A stretch of DNA of 64,000 nucleotides from HTCC2207 sp038135995 (GCA_038135995.1 JAYPYO010000001.1:54333-118332), one strand, 5' to 3'; positions 33,966 through 43,893 are shown, counted from the stretch's first letter. Program-made: numbers and translations. The notes: generated from the sequence alone by a model not told the origin.

Positions 33966-34971
33966 AGACGCGTGGCTCAATCTCCAGCGCAACAGAGAAT
34001 CGCTCTAGCACCTCAGACTGAATGCGATGCGCCAGGCCTAGCAACTCAGCCCCAGTACCACCCTGATTAACCAGCACCAATGCCTGATGCTGATGCACGC
34101 CAACATTGCCGGAGCGCATGCCCCTAAACCCTGACTGATCGATCAGCCAGGCTGCTGGAATCTTGGCCTCATCATCAGCCACCTGGTAATAAGGCATCTG
34201 TGGATTCGCAGCCAATAGTTGCTCAAGCCGCTGCGGGCCTACCACTGGGTTTTTAAAAAAGCTTCCTGCATTGGGAATATCGACCGGATCTGGCAGTTTG
34301 GCGCTGCGTATGGCACAGACAGCGGCACTCACAGCCTGTGGACTGGGTTGCGCCTCAGCAACCAGCGCCTGAGCCAGAGCTGGATATTGAAGATTAACTT
34401 GGGGCTGCAGCGACAGTGCCAGAGTCACCTGAGTAATTAGGTAGCGATCTTTGTATTTGCCCTTAAAAATGCTCTCGCGATAGCCAAATTCGCAAGCCTG
34501 CCGGTCCATGGTCACAGCCTCGCCGGTGGCAATATCTATGGCCCGCAAAGAGACAAAAACATCACAGAGCTCCACACCATAGGCGCCGATATTCTGAATA
34601 GGTGCTGCACCCATATTGCCCGGGATAAGTGACAGATTTTCCAGCCCATACCAGCCCTGTCGCAGGCAGTGCTCAACTGCTTGATGCCAATTCTCACCGG
34701 CGGCAAATTCAATATGCAGGGTATCATCGAGCCTCTCGACACAGGAGATACCTTTTAGATCCATACAGATAACCAGCCCAGCTATATCACCGGCCAGTAC
34801 AAGATTGCTGCCACCACCCAGGGCCATCACCTGCAGACCCTTTGTCCGCGAATAGTCAAGAGCCTGAGCAATCTGCTGCTCACTAGTCACTGAGCAAAAA
34901 TACTCCGCACGGGCAGGCAGTGCCAGGCTATTGTGAGCCTGCAGACTGATATTAGAGGCTATTTCAATCAC
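33952..34971 (-). CDS. murB: UDP-N-acetylenolpyruvoylglucosamine reductase
   Basis: A 339-residue FAD enzyme that reduces UDP-GlcNAc-enolpyruvate to UDP-MurNAc in peptidoglycan synthesis. ALGGGSNLVLAGD (50-62) is the FAD loop; LSLIPGNMGAAPIQNIGAYG and AGSFFKNP are the catalytic-domain motifs, with the C-terminal Glu region of the type I E. coli form. GTG start overlaps the phosphatase stop (GTGA), indicating coupled translation. Confidence 0.97.
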   Translation of the reverse strand: MIEIASNISLQAHNSLALPARAEYFCSVTSEQQIAQALDYSRTKGLQVMALGGGSNLVLAGDIAGLVICMDLKGISCVERLDDTLHIEFAAGENWHQAVEHCLRQGWYGLENLSLIPGNMGAAPIQNIGAYGVELCDVFVSLRAIDIATGEAVTMDRQACEFGYRESIFKGKYKDRYLITQVTLALSLQPQVNLQYPALAQALVAEAQPSPQAVSAAVCAIRSAKLPDPVDIPNAGSFFKNPVVGPQRLEQLLAANPQMPYYQVADDEAKIPAAWLIDQSGFRGMRSGNVGVHQHQALVLVNQGGTGAELLGLAHRIQSEVLERFSVALEIEPRVYGQH

Positions 34972-35468
34972 TGACTGTCCTGATTCAGCTGCTCAACTAT
35001 ACGCTCTAGCAGGCCAGCTGAGGCGTCTTCAACAAGATCCAGCACCAGCGCAAAACCATTTTCACCACCATAATAGGGGTCCGGAACCACCGCCTGGTCC
35101 CTGTTTTCGGCTTTTGTGCAATATCTGAGAAATAACTCAAGCTGACCCTGAAAGCCCTCTGGTCTCATAAGACTTAGATTACTGATATTTTCATGGTCCA
35201 TACCAATAATATAATCGAACCGGGCAAAGTCATCCGGCTCTACCAGCCGTGCGCGCAGATTGGACAGATCGTAGCCCCGTTGCGCTGCCTGAGCACTGGT
35301 GCGCTTATCCGGAGCATGACCCAGATGCCAGTCGCCAGTACCGGCGGAGTCTACCTCTATCTGCTGGCCCAGCCCGCGACGATCGACCATTGACTGAAAC
35401 ACCCCATGGGCAGTGGGTGAACGGCAAATATTTCCCAGACAGACAAAAAGCACAGAAATTTTATTCAT
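34968..35468 (-). CDS. Low-molecular-weight protein tyrosine phosphatase
   Basis: A 166-residue phosphatase with the P-loop VCLGNICRSP (C-x5-R, about 8-17) and the general-acid motif VPDPYYGG near 128. The same gene lies between kdsB and murB in pseudomonads. Its target is not known; family members act on bacterial tyrosine kinases or exopolysaccharide regulators. The frame extends to a TTG at 35486, but the ATG at 35468 matches the family start. The 64 bases upstream are AT-rich and may hold a promoter. Confidence 0.93.
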   Translation of the reverse strand: MNKISVLFVCLGNICRSPTAHGVFQSMVDRRGLGQQIEVDSAGTGDWHLGHAPDKRTSAQAAQRGYDLSNLRARLVEPDDFARFDYIIGMDHENISNLSLMRPEGFQGQLELFLRYCTKAENRDQAVVPDPYYGGENGFALVLDLVEDASAGLLERIVEQLNQDSQ

Positions 35469-35550
35469 ACAACAAACCGCTAACAATTAACGTATATTAT
35501 TAATTAAATTCCTTAACTATATGTTTTATATAGCTTTTTAATTTAATGTT

Positions 35551-36312
35551 TTACGCAGAGGCTATTACTCTGGACGCATGATCTAGATCCTCTGCAGTAT
35601 CTACACCGGGAGGGACCGATTCAAGGGCATCGGCCACATGGATAGCTACAGAATTCCAAATAAAACGCAACTGTTCTAGACATTCGGCCTGCTCTGTAGG
35701 CGCCACTGGCCAGCTAACAAATTTAGTTAATTCCGCTACTCTGTAGGCATAGATACCTATATGACGGCGCGCTAGATTGGCCTCGGGCATTGCCTGGCTA
35801 TTATTGGCAAACTGATCCCGCGGCCAGGGAATTGGCGCGCGACTAAAATATCTTGCCAGGCCCTGACCATCGGCCACCACCTTAACCACGTTAGCATTGC
35901 AAAAATCCTCAACGCTCTCTATGGGTTCGCACAATGTTGCCACGCCAGCCTGAGTATTGGCCGCCAGATTAGACGCTACCTGATTGATCACCGCCGGTGG
36001 TATCAGAGGCTCATCACCCTGCACATTGACCAGTATCTGGTTATCTTCCAAGCCCAGTATCTGCGCCACTTCCTGCAGTCTATCGGTGCCAGAAACGTGT
36101 TCTGCACTGGTCATACAGACCTCTGCACCAAAGGCCAGAGCGGCGGCCTCAATACGGCTGTCATCTGTAGCTATCACCACCCGCGCCGCGGCGCTTTTGC
36201 AGGCTTGCTGCCAGACTCGCTGAATCATGGGCAGGCCCGCGATATCTCGCAGAGGCTTGCCCGGCAATCGGGTCGACGCAAAACGCGCCGGTATCACAAC
36301 CATAAACTGCAT
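35551..36312 (-). CDS. kdsB: CMP-Kdo synthetase (3-deoxy-manno-octulosonate cytidylyltransferase)
   Basis: A 253-residue nucleotidyltransferase that activates Kdo with CTP for lipopolysaccharide. VIPARFASTRLPGKPL is the nucleotide loop, VQGDEPLI binds metal and QLRFIWNS ends the domain. It starts 3 bases after the lpxK stop, without the small ycaR gene found between them in E. coli and pseudomonads. Confidence 0.97.
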   Translation of the reverse strand: MQFMVVIPARFASTRLPGKPLRDIAGLPMIQRVWQQACKSAAARVVIATDDSRIEAAALAFGAEVCMTSAEHVSGTDRLQEVAQILGLEDNQILVNVQGDEPLIPPAVINQVASNLAANTQAGVATLCEPIESVEDFCNANVVKVVADGQGLARYFSRAPIPWPRDQFANNSQAMPEANLARRHIGIYAYRVAELTKFVSWPVAPTEQAECLEQLRFIWNSVAIHVADALESVPPGVDTAEDLDHASRVIASA

Positions 36313-36315
36313 ATG

Positions 36316-37383
36316 TTAATCCTGTGCATCATTGTTGACGGGCTGATTTTTAGGAGAATCCTTAGCCTCAAGGCCAGCTTTAGCAATAAAATCATCAACA
36401 AAGCTGCCGTCCAAAACCATTTCAACTTCCAGTACCCAGAGATTGTCAGGATAGGGGTCGCCCAGCTTCACCGCATCTTTACTGGTAATTATCACCGGCA
36501 ACTGATCATTGTATTCCAGATCACTGTGACTTAGATCCTGATGATCATCTTTGCTGTGCAGATGCACCTGCAAGCCCAGAGACTCCAGACTGGCCGCAAA
36601 GCGCCGAGGATTGCCTATGGCAGCCACCCCATGAACAACCTTAGATTGACGCCAATTGGCGGCAGCAACCTGGGTGTTAGACGCTAAATGGTGAAATACT
36701 CTGGGCTGCAACTCAACAGTCCCATCAGCGCGAAGCCCGGGAATCTCTTGCGCACCATTGATCAGTACAAAGTCCACCTCTAACAGGCGCGCCGCAGGCT
36801 CTCGCAGTGGTCCGGCTGGCAGAGTGCGGCCATTGCCCAGACCTCTGGCGCCATCAATCAGGGCTATTTCGATATCTCGGTGCATTGCATAGTGCTGCAA
36901 ACCATCGTCACTGAGCACAGCATCCACATCAGTCAGGGCCAGCAGATACTCCACCGCTGCAGCTCTATCTGGTGCTACCACAATCGGGCAGCCCACAGAG
37001 GCCAACTCCAGAGCAAGTAACCTGGGCTCGTCACCGCACGCGGCCACCTCTGTATCAACAGTGACCTCAAGGGGATATCGCTGAGCACGGCCGCCATAAC
37101 CACGGCTAACTATGCCTGTCTTGATGCCTCGGGCGGCCAGAGCCTTTACCAGAGCAATAATCATCGGGGTTTTGCCACTGCCACCCAGTGAAATATTGCC
37201 TATCACTGCAACCGGCGCGCTAAAAGCCTTACCCTGAAATCTCTTCTGTAAGCGGCGGCGCCTCGAGCTTGCCAGACGACTAAACAACCAGCTAATGGGT
37301 CGCATAAACAGCAGCCACCAGCTATCTCTATGCCAGGCTCTCAGCAATCGTTGCTCGATAGACAAACCATTGGCCGCAGACAA
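36316..37383 (-). CDS. lpxK: Tetraacyldisaccharide 4'-kinase
   Basis: A 355-residue membrane-associated P-loop kinase that phosphorylates the 4' position of the lipid A disaccharide. The N-terminal hydrophobic segment (WWLLFMRPISWLFSRLA) precedes Walker A GNISLGGSGKT (62-72), and LSDDGLQHYAMHRDIEIALID is characteristic. Start given is TTG 37383 with GAGG upstream, directly after the msbA stop. Slightly later starts are possible. Confidence 0.95.
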   Translation of the reverse strand: MSAANGLSIEQRLLRAWHRDSWWLLFMRPISWLFSRLASSRRRRLQKRFQGKAFSAPVAVIGNISLGGSGKTPMIIALVKALAARGIKTGIVSRGYGGRAQRYPLEVTVDTEVAACGDEPRLLALELASVGCPIVVAPDRAAAVEYLLALTDVDAVLSDDGLQHYAMHRDIEIALIDGARGLGNGRTLPAGPLREPAARLLEVDFVLINGAQEIPGLRADGTVELQPRVFHHLASNTQVAAANWRQSKVVHGVAAIGNPRRFAASLESLGLQVHLHSKDDHQDLSHSDLEYNDQLPVIITSKDAVKLGDPYPDNLWVLEVEMVLDGSFVDDFIAKAGLEAKDSPKNQPVNNDAQD

Positions 37384-37385
37384 AT

Positions 37386-39227
37386 CTAGACCGCCTCAGA
37401 CTCATCAAACTGGTTTTGGTATAGCTGAGCATAGCGCCCTTCTTGAGCCAGCAGATCAGCATGGCTACCCTGCTCAATGATTTCGCCCGCTTCCATTACC
37501 AGAATCCGGTCGGCCTTCTCAACAGTGCTCAGGCGATGTGCGATCACAAAGGTGGTGCGGTCCTTCATCAGAGTTTCCAGTGCCGCCTGAATATGGCGTT
37601 CAGAATCTGTATCCAAAGCGCTAGTAGCCTCGTCAAGAATAAGAATAGGAGCATTTTTCAGCACTGCACGGGCAATAGCGATACGCTGACGCTGACCGCC
37701 GGATAGCATAACTCCATCATCACCAATATCTGTGTGGTAACCCTGGGGTAACTGTTTAATAAAATCATGGGCATGGGCCACCTTGGCTGCGGCCTCCACC
37801 TGCTTGAGATCACAGCCTGCCAACTCGCCATAGGCTATGTTGTCAAAGATACTGCTATTAAACAGAGTGACGTTTTGACTGACTATGGCAATATGCTGGC
37901 GCAGATTAGCCAGAGCATAGTTATTAACATCCTCCCCATCCAGCAAAATACTGCCTTCCCCATGATTGTAGAATCTGGGAATTAAGCCCACCAGAGAGGT
38001 CTTACCACTGCCCGAGGAACCCACCAGCGCAATGGTTTCACCGGGACTAACGGTAAAATTGATATTGCTTAGCACCAGGCGGTCAGTATTTTCGTAAGCA
38101 AAGCTTATATTGCTAAATTTAAACTCTCCCTGAACAGAATCCCTGACCAGAGTGCCGCTATCCACCTCAGCCTCTGAGTCAATAATCTCAAAGATTGATG
38201 CCGCTGCAGCAATGCCCTTTTGAATGGAGCTATTAATCTCTGTCAGCTGACGAATAGGTTTGATCAACATACCAGAGGCCACCAAAAAAGTGATAAAGCT
38301 GCCGGTGGTCATAGTCTGCAGGATGGTTGGATTAAGCATAAACCCGGTAATAGCGCCAAATGCCAGAGACACTATCAACATAACCAGAGGGTTGCTGATA
38401 CCTTCGGTCAGAGCCATCTTCATATTTTGCCGGCGATTGCTGTGACTGGCCAGCTCCATTCGCTGCCTCTCAGAGTCCTCAGCGCCAAATACACGCACCT
38501 CCTGGTAGCCATTAACCACTTCCTGAGTTACATGGGTTACATCACCCATGGCCGACTGAATTCTGGTACTTATCATTCTAAAACGCTTGCTGACAAGGGC
38601 AACAAGCAGGGCGATTAGCGGCATAATGGCAATAAAAAATAAGGTGAGCTTCCAATTTACATAAAATAAATAGCTCATCAATCCAATTACCAGGCTACCC
38701 TGCTGCAACAGGGTTTTGAGTGCCTTGGTGCCCGCTTCGGTGACCTGCTGTACATTGAAGGTCACCACAGATACCAGATGACCGGCCATAGAGCGATCAA
38801 AAAAGCCAAAGGGTAGCCTGAGATATTTATCCAGAAGATCCACGCGCAGAGCGTGCACCAGATAATTAGCCACATAGGCCAGCCCATAACTACCGATCAG
38901 ATAGCCCAGTCCGCGCACCAGGCTGACCAGGATCAAAAATACTGGAATCACCATCCAGCTCCGATTGACGATAGACTCACCAAATAGCATGTCGGCAAAA
39001 AAGGCAGTCATACCCGTGGAGGGTAAATCGGAATCTGGGGCACCCGAGCCAGTAATAGTAGCCACCGTATCGGTGATATAGCCGAGCAGATCAACAAAAG
39101 CGACCTCTGCAGCGGAATGCAGCACAAGGCCTCCTATGCTGATAACAAAGGCCAGCCAGTAACGCCTGACATAACCAAGAAGTCTGGCGTAGGTTTGAAC
39201 GCCACTTGTGGCTGAGTCTTGGATCAT
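37386..39227 (-). CDS. msbA: Lipid A export ATP-binding/permease MsbA
   Basis: A 613-residue half ABC transporter that flips lipid A across the inner membrane. Six transmembrane helices span about 20-340. The ATPase domain has Walker A GSSGSGKTS near 405, signature LSGGQRQRIA near 508, Walker B ILILDEATSALD, and an H-loop in VIAHRLST. It starts 4 bases after the comEC stop, and msbA-lpxK is the conserved pair. Confidence 0.95.
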   Translation of the reverse strand: MIQDSATSGVQTYARLLGYVRRYWLAFVISIGGLVLHSAAEVAFVDLLGYITDTVATITGSGAPDSDLPSTGMTAFFADMLFGESIVNRSWMVIPVFLILVSLVRGLGYLIGSYGLAYVANYLVHALRVDLLDKYLRLPFGFFDRSMAGHLVSVVTFNVQQVTEAGTKALKTLLQQGSLVIGLMSYLFYVNWKLTLFFIAIMPLIALLVALVSKRFRMISTRIQSAMGDVTHVTQEVVNGYQEVRVFGAEDSERQRMELASHSNRRQNMKMALTEGISNPLVMLIVSLAFGAITGFMLNPTILQTMTTGSFITFLVASGMLIKPIRQLTEINSSIQKGIAAAASIFEIIDSEAEVDSGTLVRDSVQGEFKFSNISFAYENTDRLVLSNINFTVSPGETIALVGSSGSGKTSLVGLIPRFYNHGEGSILLDGEDVNNYALANLRQHIAIVSQNVTLFNSSIFDNIAYGELAGCDLKQVEAAAKVAHAHDFIKQLPQGYHTDIGDDGVMLSGGQRQRIAIARAVLKNAPILILDEATSALDTDSERHIQAALETLMKDRTTFVIAHRLSTVEKADRILVMEAGEIIEQGSHADLLAQEGRYAQLYQNQFDESEAV

Positions 39228-39231
39228 AAAA

Positions 39232-41766
39232 CTATTGCTCTCGGGGTTTCTGGGTTGCCATGCCGGGTGATCTTTGGGCCGCAGAGGCGAACTCTAGCAT
39301 AATCCCAGTGGGATCAACACTTGCAGCACGCCACCAAAAGGCTGGTTTATCAAGCCTGGTAGGCCTGATGGAAAGCGACCCAGATTCAGACCAGACAAAA
39401 GTTATAGCCCCCTGCTGTGCTGTAGTCCATATCTGGCTACCTGCCTCTGCATAGCGGCGCTGCACATCTTGATGAGGATGACCGAACTGATGACGATAAC
39501 CAGCTGAGAATACCACGTGGGCAGGCTTAATAGCTGTCACAAAGGCAGCTGTGGATGAGGTCTTGCTGCCATGATGCGGGGCCAGCAAAATATCCACCTC
39601 AGGGAGCCTATGCTCAGTCAACAAATTTGCCTCAACCTGCCGCTCTATATCGCCAGGCAGCAGTATCTGCTTGTCTCGCCAGGTTATCTGCAGCACACAG
39701 GAATAGTTATTGCCTTTGGCACGCTGGTAATCAGAGGACTGTTTGCGCGGTGCCAGCATATGAAAATATACTGTCTCAGTGGCACCTTGCGACAACTTGA
39801 TGGGCCAGCTCCATTTCTGACCAGCAGCGCAGACCTTGATTGCAGCAGGCATATAACCAACATCTTCAGCCTGCTCTGCTGGCAATTTCAGCCCTGGCCC
39901 CAGTATAAGCTCGCCAACTGCTATGGATTGCATAAGACCCTGCAGCCCTCCAGCATGATCCATATCCTCATGGCTAATAATCAGTTGATCGATTTTAGAA
40001 TGACCTTTACTACGAAGATAAGGTGCAATAATGCCGGCCCCAGCATTAAATCTATCGCCGTAAGCTGGGCCAACGTCATAGACCATCACCAAGTCTGCTG
40101 TCTCAAGCACCACAGCCAAACCCTGGCCCACATCCAGCACAGTAAGTTGCATTGCAGTATTTTTGTCTATTGCCGGTGCACAGTAGTAGGCAATTAGGGG
40201 CAGCATGCCCAGCAGTCGTATTCCCAGACCTCCAGGCAACAACCAACTTATGGCTGCCATCAGCGCACAGGCAGCCAGCACAGGCGTCACAGCCACAGGC
40301 GTAGTAATTATACCGAGCTGCTCAGGTATTAAATCCAGCAGATACCAGAGCCCAGAGATTGAATAATCAGACAATTGCCACAGCATCTCAGCTAATCTGG
40401 AGGAGAATAAAAGCCCCAGACAGCCCAGCAGAGCCAGAGGCACGCTAATCAAAGAGATCCAGGGCACCGCCAGTAGATTTACCATAGGCCCCAGCCATGA
40501 GGCCATACCCACCAAGACAATGCTGGGCACCAGCAAACCAAGGGTCAGCGCCAATTGAGCACTGACAGCCCGCTTAAGGCGAAATCTTATATCTATTGAC
40601 TGCCAGGGATAGAACCAGCCGACCAAAATAATCACAGCTACAAAAGAAAGCCAAAAGCCACTGCTCAAAACCGCCAGAGGCTGGCTGAGTGAAATAAGCA
40701 ACAGCGCCCAGACAACGCATGCCAAAGGCCTAATCCGCCGCATCCGCAGCCTGGCAATCATAACCACAATAACTGCTATCAAAGCTCGTTGCGCAGGGAG
40801 GGAAAAACCCGCCAACAGGCTATAACTGCCTGCCGCGGCCAATCCGGCTAGAGGTGGCAACCACCTGTAATCAATCGATAGATCAAAGACTCCCCTAAAA
40901 AGTCGGCTAGTTAGAGTTAAAACCGAGACCGCCACCGCGCCCAAAACAAAGCCAAACCCCGCCACTAATCCCACATGCAAACCTGAGACAATCATTAGAT
41001 GAACAATACCCAGGCGCACCAAGCTGTTCCACAGATTATTTATGCGCCGCTTATCTCCTATGGTTAGAGCTGCCAGCACGGCGCTGCCAAGTTGCGATAG
41101 CCCAGCCATATCTATAGCCAGAGCAATCTGATTTCTCCAGCGGCTAATGCCATCCTGTACTTTGCACCAATAGCTATGCTCTGGCAGACCGATTTTTTTA
41201 TTGAGTTCAGCGGGCACAACATAACCAGTAGCAGATACGCCCTGCTGGATTAACCAGCGCTGATAGTCAAAGGTCCCAGGGTTTTCAAACCCTCTGGGGC
41301 GCCTGACACGAACCCTGAGCTGCCAGTGGTCTCCGGGGACAAAAACAGGGTCTGCAACCGATCTGTTATAACTACTTAGCTTCAGTAACTGAAGACTAAT
41401 TGGTCTCTGTGAGCTAGTTGAGCTACGGGCGCTATCCACCCGAAAATCGAACCTACTGCGTTGACTGCTACTCTCAACCAACCCGACAATGGTTCCGGTT
41501 ACCAGCAGCTCCTGTCGATCCAGTGTCTCCGGTAATTGATTATCAAGACTATGATAAGCAGCCAGCAACCCCCAGACACTGCCCCAAAGACAGCCGATTA
41601 TCAATGCGACAGCCTGGACCCATCGCTGCGGGCCGCACCGCCACGCGAGAGGGATAAATGCCAGAGTCAGCATAGCCACAGCTACTGTATAAACAGTCTG
41701 ATCCGGAAGCTGTTGCCACCAGGCTACCGAAAAAACTCCCAGACTGACCGCCAAAAGAAATCCCAT
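39232..41766 (-). CDS. comEC: ComEC/Rec2-type DNA uptake channel
   Basis: An 844-residue inner-membrane protein. The order is an N-terminal membrane segment and soluble DUF4131/OB domain (about 1-210), a competence membrane domain with several helices (about 230-530; MIVSGLHVGLVAGFGF marks it), and a C-terminal metallo-beta-lactamase domain (about 550-800) with ISHEDMDHAGG (HxDxDH pattern as H-E-D-M-D-H), LLPGDIE and LLAPHHGSKTSS. It passes single-stranded DNA during transformation. No other competence gene is in the window. It heads the msbA-lpxK-kdsB run. Confidence 0.94.
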   Translation of the reverse strand: MGFLLAVSLGVFSVAWWQQLPDQTVYTVAVAMLTLAFIPLAWRCGPQRWVQAVALIIGCLWGSVWGLLAAYHSLDNQLPETLDRQELLVTGTIVGLVESSSQRSRFDFRVDSARSSTSSQRPISLQLLKLSSYNRSVADPVFVPGDHWQLRVRVRRPRGFENPGTFDYQRWLIQQGVSATGYVVPAELNKKIGLPEHSYWCKVQDGISRWRNQIALAIDMAGLSQLGSAVLAALTIGDKRRINNLWNSLVRLGIVHLMIVSGLHVGLVAGFGFVLGAVAVSVLTLTSRLFRGVFDLSIDYRWLPPLAGLAAAGSYSLLAGFSLPAQRALIAVIVVMIARLRMRRIRPLACVVWALLLISLSQPLAVLSSGFWLSFVAVIILVGWFYPWQSIDIRFRLKRAVSAQLALTLGLLVPSIVLVGMASWLGPMVNLLAVPWISLISVPLALLGCLGLLFSSRLAEMLWQLSDYSISGLWYLLDLIPEQLGIITTPVAVTPVLAACALMAAISWLLPGGLGIRLLGMLPLIAYYCAPAIDKNTAMQLTVLDVGQGLAVVLETADLVMVYDVGPAYGDRFNAGAGIIAPYLRSKGHSKIDQLIISHEDMDHAGGLQGLMQSIAVGELILGPGLKLPAEQAEDVGYMPAAIKVCAAGQKWSWPIKLSQGATETVYFHMLAPRKQSSDYQRAKGNNYSCVLQITWRDKQILLPGDIERQVEANLLTEHRLPEVDILLAPHHGSKTSSTAAFVTAIKPAHVVFSAGYRHQFGHPHQDVQRRYAEAGSQIWTTAQQGAITFVWSESGSLSIRPTRLDKPAFWWRAASVDPTGIMLEFASAAQRSPGMATQKPREQ

Positions 41767-41875
41767 GCTATGCCCCTGCTTGCAGATCGCACACAGACTG
41801 GTACAGTCCTGTGTAAGCGATTGAGCATCAGTTTAGGCAAAGCTATTTTTTCACCGACAACGGCATCCACAAATA

Positions 41876-42331
41876 ATGAAAAATTTGCTGATTATTTATC
41901 ACAGCCAATCGGGCAACACGCAGCAATTGGCTGACCAGGTGCTGGCTGGATGCAGGGATGAAGCAAACGTGGAGAGTCGCCTGCTCGGTGCATTTGATGC
42001 CGGGCTCAAAGATCTGCGCTGGGCCGATGGTCTGCTGCTGGGTACTCCAGAGAACTTTGGCACCATGAGCGGCGCCCTAAAAGACTTCTTTGATCGCACC
42101 TATTATCCGGCCGAACCCTACAAGTTGAATCTACCCTATGGGATTTTTATTAGCGCCGGCAATGACGGCAGCGGCGCAGTCCGAGAGATACAGCGCATAG
42201 CAAAGGGCTACCCTCTGCGTCTAATAAGCGAGCCATTAATTGCCAAGGGTGAGATTAATGCGGAGCATTTGCGTCTCGCCCGCGAGTTCGGTCTGGCAAT
42301 GGCCGCCGGGTTGGATTTGGGGATTTTTTGA
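41876..42331 (+). CDS. Flavodoxin-like FMN protein (NAD(P)H:quinone oxidoreductase type)
   Basis: A 151-residue single flavodoxin fold. The FMN phosphate loop is HSQSGNTQQLA (9-19); LGTPENFGTMSGALKDFFDRTYY follows in the position of the flavin-contact loop of WrbA-type proteins. Partner and substrate are unknown. No ribosome site is visible before the ATG. It is divergent from comEC and 34 bases upstream of the patatin gene, so the two may be co-transcribed. Confidence 0.88.
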   Translation: MKNLLIIYHSQSGNTQQLADQVLAGCRDEANVESRLLGAFDAGLKDLRWADGLLLGTPENFGTMSGALKDFFDRTYYPAEPYKLNLPYGIFISAGNDGSGAVREIQRIAKGYPLRLISEPLIAKGEINAEHLRLAREFGLAMAAGLDLGIF

Positions 42332-42365
42332 GCCCCACAGACTTTAAAAGGATATTGGTACAACA

Positions 42366-43496
42366 ATGAGCAGAGGATTAGTTTTAACCGGCGGTGGAGC
42401 CAGAGCAGCTTATCAGGTGGGCGTACTTAAAGGCATAGCCTCCATTTTGCCCCGCGCTGTATACAACCCATTTCCCATCATATGCGGTACCTCTGCTGGT
42501 GCTATCAATGCCCTATCAATTGCAGGGCGCGCCGGGCCATTTCGGCTGCGCACTAAAAAACTCGAGACCATCTGGCAGAATCTGCGGGCCTCAGATGTCT
42601 ATCGCACCGATTTTATGGGAGTCTCAGCCAATGCTTTCCATGTGCTGGCCTCGTTTTTACACAGCGGTTATGGCATAGGTCGACCCATATCTCTGCTCGA
42701 CAATACCCCTCTTCGACAGCTGCTCGACAACTATGTCAAGTTCGATTATCTGGACACTGCTATTACCAATGGTGAGCTCGAGGCCATTGCCGTAAGCGCC
42801 ATGAGCTATGCTTCAGGTCAGTCCGTCACATTTTTCCAGGGACATCAAAATATCGAGCCCTGGAAGAGAGCCCGTCGACGCGGCGAGAAAACGGCTCTCA
42901 ATATTGACCATTTAATGGCCAGCACGGCAATACCTAGCTTATTTCCTGCTGTGCAGCTAAACGAAGGTTACTTTGGTGATGGCGCGGTGCGTCAACTGAA
43001 GCCAATTAGCCCAGCGCTGCATATGGGGGCCAGACAACTATTAATTATTGGTGTAAGTGATAATGCAACAGCCCAGGGGGCCGCACCTGAGCGACATTCG
43101 CCGTCCATAGCTCAGATTGTGGGCCATATGTTTAATAGTGCGTTTATTGATTCGATTGAGAGTGACCTGGAAACGCTGCGCTCTATCAATCGTCTTGCCA
43201 GTGCGCTACCGGAATCCATTCGCGCCAACAATGGCATTACTGACCTCAACCCCATTGATGTATTATCGATTTCGCCAAGCCAATCAATAGATCAGATTGC
43301 TCAGGAGCATATTCATGAGCTACCCCGCTCACTTAAGCTATTTTTGCGCCTTACTGGCGCAACGGCCCAGGGTGGTGGCACCAGTGCGGCAAGTTATCTG
43401 TTGTTTGAGCCGGGCTTCTGTCGCAAGCTCATCGAACTTGGATACCAGGACGCATTGACCCAGCAGGACGCAATCGAAACTTTTTTTGAAGATTAA
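42366..43496 (+). CDS. Patatin-like phospholipase
   Basis: A 376-residue patatin-family acyl hydrolase. GGGARAAYQVGVLKG (10-24) is the oxyanion loop, ICGTSAGAINALS holds the nucleophile (GxSxG, Ser near 44), and YFGDGAVRQLKPISP carries the catalytic Asp (DGA). No signal peptide is seen, so it is cytoplasmic or a peripheral membrane enzyme. The C-terminal 150 residues lie outside the core. Lipid substrate unknown. Confidence 0.9.
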   Translation: MSRGLVLTGGGARAAYQVGVLKGIASILPRAVYNPFPIICGTSAGAINALSIAGRAGPFRLRTKKLETIWQNLRASDVYRTDFMGVSANAFHVLASFLHSGYGIGRPISLLDNTPLRQLLDNYVKFDYLDTAITNGELEAIAVSAMSYASGQSVTFFQGHQNIEPWKRARRRGEKTALNIDHLMASTAIPSLFPAVQLNEGYFGDGAVRQLKPISPALHMGARQLLIIGVSDNATAQGAAPERHSPSIAQIVGHMFNSAFIDSIESDLETLRSINRLASALPESIRANNGITDLNPIDVLSISPSQSIDQIAQEHIHELPRSLKLFLRLTGATAQGGGTSAASYLLFEPGFCRKLIELGYQDALTQQDAIETFFED

Positions 43497-43598
43497 CTGG
43501 TGCCAGAAAGGCCCAGTGTTCATAGAAGAACCCCAGCAAGTAGCCCATAGAGCACCCCTACCTAAGTCACTAACCCGCAGGAACGCATCTCGCTCTCG

Positions 43599-43626
43599 AA
43601 AAAAAAGCGGACCCTTGCGGGCCCGC
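43599..43626 (-). terminator. Rho-independent terminator, orphan
   Basis: Minus-strand stem of 8 bp (43619-43626 with 43607-43614, one G-U pair, 4-nt loop) followed by eight U residues (43599-43606). No minus-strand gene lies between it and the tRNA-Gly terminator 130 bases upstream. It may be a backup terminator or end a small RNA. Confidence 0.8.
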
Positions 43627-43752
43627 CGGCTCTCCCCCTCTTGTCTTATTATTAGCCACCGACTTAAAAATAGTAACAGTAACAATAACAAGAGGAATTC
43701 CTAAAACTTAAGTCTAGGACGAGTGATTTCTGAAAGCCCTCATAAAAACAGC

Positions 43753-43786
43753 AAAAAAAAACGCAAAACCGAAGTTTTGCGTTTTT
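43753..43786 (-). terminator. Rho-independent terminator after tRNA-Gly
   Basis: A perfect 12-bp stem (43774-43785 with 43758-43769, CGAA/TTCG loop) followed by a U run on the minus strand, five bases after the tRNA CCA end. The TTCG loop on the minus strand makes it very stable. Confidence 0.93.
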
Positions 43787-43790
43787 AATA

Positions 43791-43866
43791 TGGAGCGGGA
43801 AACCGGGTTCGAACCGGCGACCTGTACCTTGGCAAGGTACCGCTCTACCAACTGAGCTATTCCCGC
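43791..43866 (-). tRNA. tRNA-Gly (anticodon GCC)
   Basis: A 76-base tRNA. Acceptor GCGGGAA pairs with TTCCCGC, the anticodon loop is TTGCCAA, the T-loop TTCGAA, and CCA is encoded. It is the second gene of a two-tRNA transcript, 27 bases after tRNA-Glu. Confidence 0.97.
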
Positions 43867-43893
43867 ACATGCCAAAAATGGCACATTTTAAAA

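Noticed and set aside
43338..43691. 117-codon minus-strand frame overlapping the patatin 3' end
   Set aside because: It begins with a Leu run from a short repeat, passes through the terminator at 43599-43626 and overlaps the patatin coding region.
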